From the NCBI RefSeq assembly GCF_000296775.1, contig NZ_AJLE01000002.1, forward strand, positions 1 through 64,000: a stretch of DNA of 64,000 nt. The letters are read 5' to 3'. Positions 62,689 to 64,000 of the stretch are shown piece after piece (within the stretch, counting starts at the first letter, position 1; each line of letters begins with the position of its first letter). The notes under the pieces were generated by a model. It saw nothing but the letters and a program-made list of their open reading frames with translations, did not search any database and had not been told where the DNA came from. The translations under genes were made by a program, and so were the position numbers. Origin of the DNA: Sulfurovum sp. AR (GTDB lineage Bacteria; Campylobacterota; Campylobacteria; Campylobacterales; Sulfurovaceae).

Positions 62689-63456
62689 ATGAAAAAGCGC
62701 ATCTGGATTGTCGGTGGAAGCAGTGGGATTGGACTGGAACTTGTAAAAAAGTGGTTACAAGAGGGTATGTATGTTATTACCAGTGCCAGAAAGGCGAGCA
62801 GTACAAAAGAACTTTTAACGCTCAAACAAATTTATGAAGAACAACTACAGATCGTAGACATAGATGTGACCTCTATAGCATCTGTAAAAAAAGCTGTACC
62901 TCAAGCATGGAAACGTTTTGAGGGTATCGATATATGGTTCTATAATGCAGCAGTCTACGAAGTGATGTCTACAGAAGAGTGGGATGTTGAACATTTTGAA
63001 GCGATGATGCAGATCAATTATATGGGAGCAGTACGTGTGATGAGTGAACTTTTACCATATTTTGAAAGAAAAGGGGAGGGAAGGTGGATATGGAATGCCA
63101 GTCTCTCAAGCTACTTTGGCCTTCCTCTTGGAGGTGGGTACAGTGCACCTAAAGCGGCATTACTGAATTTGGCTGAGTCTCTACAGCCTGAGTTGAATGT
63201 CAAGGGTATAGAACTTCAGGTGATCAATCATGGTTTTGTGAAAACAAGACTGACACAGAAAAACAGTTTTGATATGCCAGAACTTATGACACCTGAAGAA
63301 GCAGCAGAAAATATTATCAGAGCGACAAAAAAACCATATCGTTTTGAGATACATTTTCCGTTTAAACTCTCTACCTTTTTGCAGGTATTACGCTTGATTC
63401 CCTACAGGATCTCTTTGGCATTGACTAAAAAGATGCTGCCTAAAGACATTTCGTAA
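62689..63456 (+). CDS. Short-chain dehydrogenase/reductase (SDR)
   Basis: 255 aa: the NAD(P) motif VGGSSGIGLELV (about 7-18), NAAVYE, Ser in WNASLSS and the catalytic YSAPK (about 150-154). Substrate unknown. SDR followed by an NTF2-like gene and HNH is a gene order I associate with photolyase-linked stress clusters. AAAGGAAC precedes the ATG; regulon site E lies upstream. Confidence 0.9.
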   Translation: MKKRIWIVGGSSGIGLELVKKWLQEGMYVITSARKASSTKELLTLKQIYEEQLQIVDIDVTSIASVKKAVPQAWKRFEGIDIWFYNAAVYEVMSTEEWDVEHFEAMMQINYMGAVRVMSELLPYFERKGEGRWIWNASLSSYFGLPLGGGYSAPKAALLNLAESLQPELNVKGIELQVINHGFVKTRLTQKNSFDMPELMTPEEAAENIIRATKKPYRFEIHFPFKLSTFLQVLRLIPYRISLALTKKMLPKDIS

Positions 63457-63463
63457 GGATGCT

Positions 63464-63889
63464 ATGATGAACCAAGAGAAATTGAGCCATTATTTTGAAA
63501 CACTGAATGAAGGTGTTGACATTGAAGATTTTCGTACTATCTATGATGATGCTGTTGTTTTCAAGGATCCCTTCAATGAAGTAAAGGGTATACGAGCAGT
63601 ATATGAAGTATTTGAACATATGTATCAGACTCTGGATAAACCAAGATTTATCATTAAAGAATACATAGACAAACAAAATGTGGCCTACGTCAAATGGGAT
63701 TTTACCTTTGCATTTAAAGGTGAAAAGAATGAAAACAGGTTTGAAGGGGTAAGTCGCTTGCAAATAAATAACCAAGGAAAGATTATATCGCATGTTGACT
63801 TTTGGGATGCGGCTGAGCATATATATGAAAAGATGCCTGTAGTAGGGTCTGTTCTTAGATTGATCAAGCGCAAGATTTCGAGAAGTTGA
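63464..63889 (+). CDS. NTF2/SnoaL-like protein
   Basis: The 141-aa small cone-shaped fold family: MMNQEKLSHYFETLNEG, VFKDPFNEVKGIRAVYEVFEHMYQTL and SRLQINNQGKIISHVDFWDAAEHIYEKMP, which is the common NTF2-like ending. It probably binds or isomerises a small hydrophobic ligand together with the adjacent SDR (7-nt gap). Function unknown. Confidence 0.85.
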   Translation: MMNQEKLSHYFETLNEGVDIEDFRTIYDDAVVFKDPFNEVKGIRAVYEVFEHMYQTLDKPRFIIKEYIDKQNVAYVKWDFTFAFKGEKNENRFEGVSRLQINNQGKIISHVDFWDAAEHIYEKMPVVGSVLRLIKRKISRS

Positions 63890-63893
63890 CCTT

Positions 63894-64000
63894 ATGCAAA
63901 ACTCAAAAACCTTAGGAATATGTGCTACCTGTTCTCGTCATACAGCATTGACAAAACACCACCTTATACCGAAAAAAAGACATAAAAAAATGAAAAACAG
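63894..64000 (+). CDS. HNH-type protein, truncated by the window end
   Basis: An open frame from ATG 63894, 4 nt after the NTF2 stop, runs to the window end. The visible 35 residues include CATCSRHTALTKHHLIPKK: a CxxC pair and the HH-LIP motif of small HNH nucleases that sit in photolyase-type gene clusters. The remaining HNH residues lie beyond the window. Confidence 0.65.
   Translation, partial: MQNSKTLGICATCSRHTALTKHHLIPKKRHKKMKN

Noticed and set aside
1-64000. tRNA, rRNA, CRISPR array, integrase or IS element
   Set aside because: I looked for tRNA T-arm patterns, regular spacer repeats, transposase or recombinase motifs in the proteins and found none.

Overview
The window looks like chromosomal DNA of a Campylobacterota (epsilonproteobacterial) chemolithotroph, most like Sulfurovum. 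This rests on recognised gene families and gene neighbours, not on a database search. Supporting signs are the low-G+C, tightly packed genes with short overlaps and occasional GTG/TTG starts, small periplasmic c-type cytochromes, an aminofutalosine-deaminase-like menaquinone gene, a methanogen-type biotin carboxylase subunit, TrxC, and promoters that rely on extended -10 boxes with poor -35 boxes. I found no rRNA, tRNA, CRISPR array, integrase or complete insertion sequence.

Layout. 0.2-5.5 kb: biotin carboxylase, then a three-gene export cluster (ABC membrane domain without an ATPase, HlyD, TolC). 5.6-13.4 kb: DUF2892, MgtE, CNNM/CBS, a DEAD-box helicase, TruD, a DsbD_2-type membrane protein, TerB-like and acylphosphatase genes, then a 268-bp element bounded by perfect 24-bp inverted repeats whose right arm carries the Shine-Dalgarno of a Cys-rich small protein. 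13.5-15.9 kb: two tandem paralogous secreted proteins built on Ile/Met heptads, visibly richer in G+C. 16-24 kb: MsrA, a TrxC/two-component/cytochrome operon, small periplasmic redox proteins, two DUF4395 proteins around a structured leader, an Rrf2 regulator and O-acetylhomoserine sulfhydrylase. 24-48 kb: mostly housekeeping genes (sppA, aroQ, folK, mnmA, murA, rsmD, prs, lepA), with a MotA/OmpA motor pair, flhF next to a FliN-like (SpoA) gene, and a frameshifted metallopeptidase.

48-64 kb is the most interesting part. It holds thiD-thiE-THI5-like-DUF523/1722-OMP-photolyase-pdxH, a metallophosphatase, a DUF2867 oxidoreductase, lipocalin, CbiX, flavin reductase, trpB, an SRPBCC protein, SDR, NTF2 and HNH. 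This resembles the light/photo-oxidative stress gene sets of other proteobacteria. Eight promoter regions here align without gaps to one motif, TGAAYHGACA-N8-CTAYRAA, each with a -10-like hexamer starting exactly 42 nt from the motif start and each pointing at its gene. I see no such motif in the first 48 kb. I read this as an undescribed regulon that links thiamine/PLP supply, tryptophan synthesis and DNA photorepair. The regulator is not in the window.
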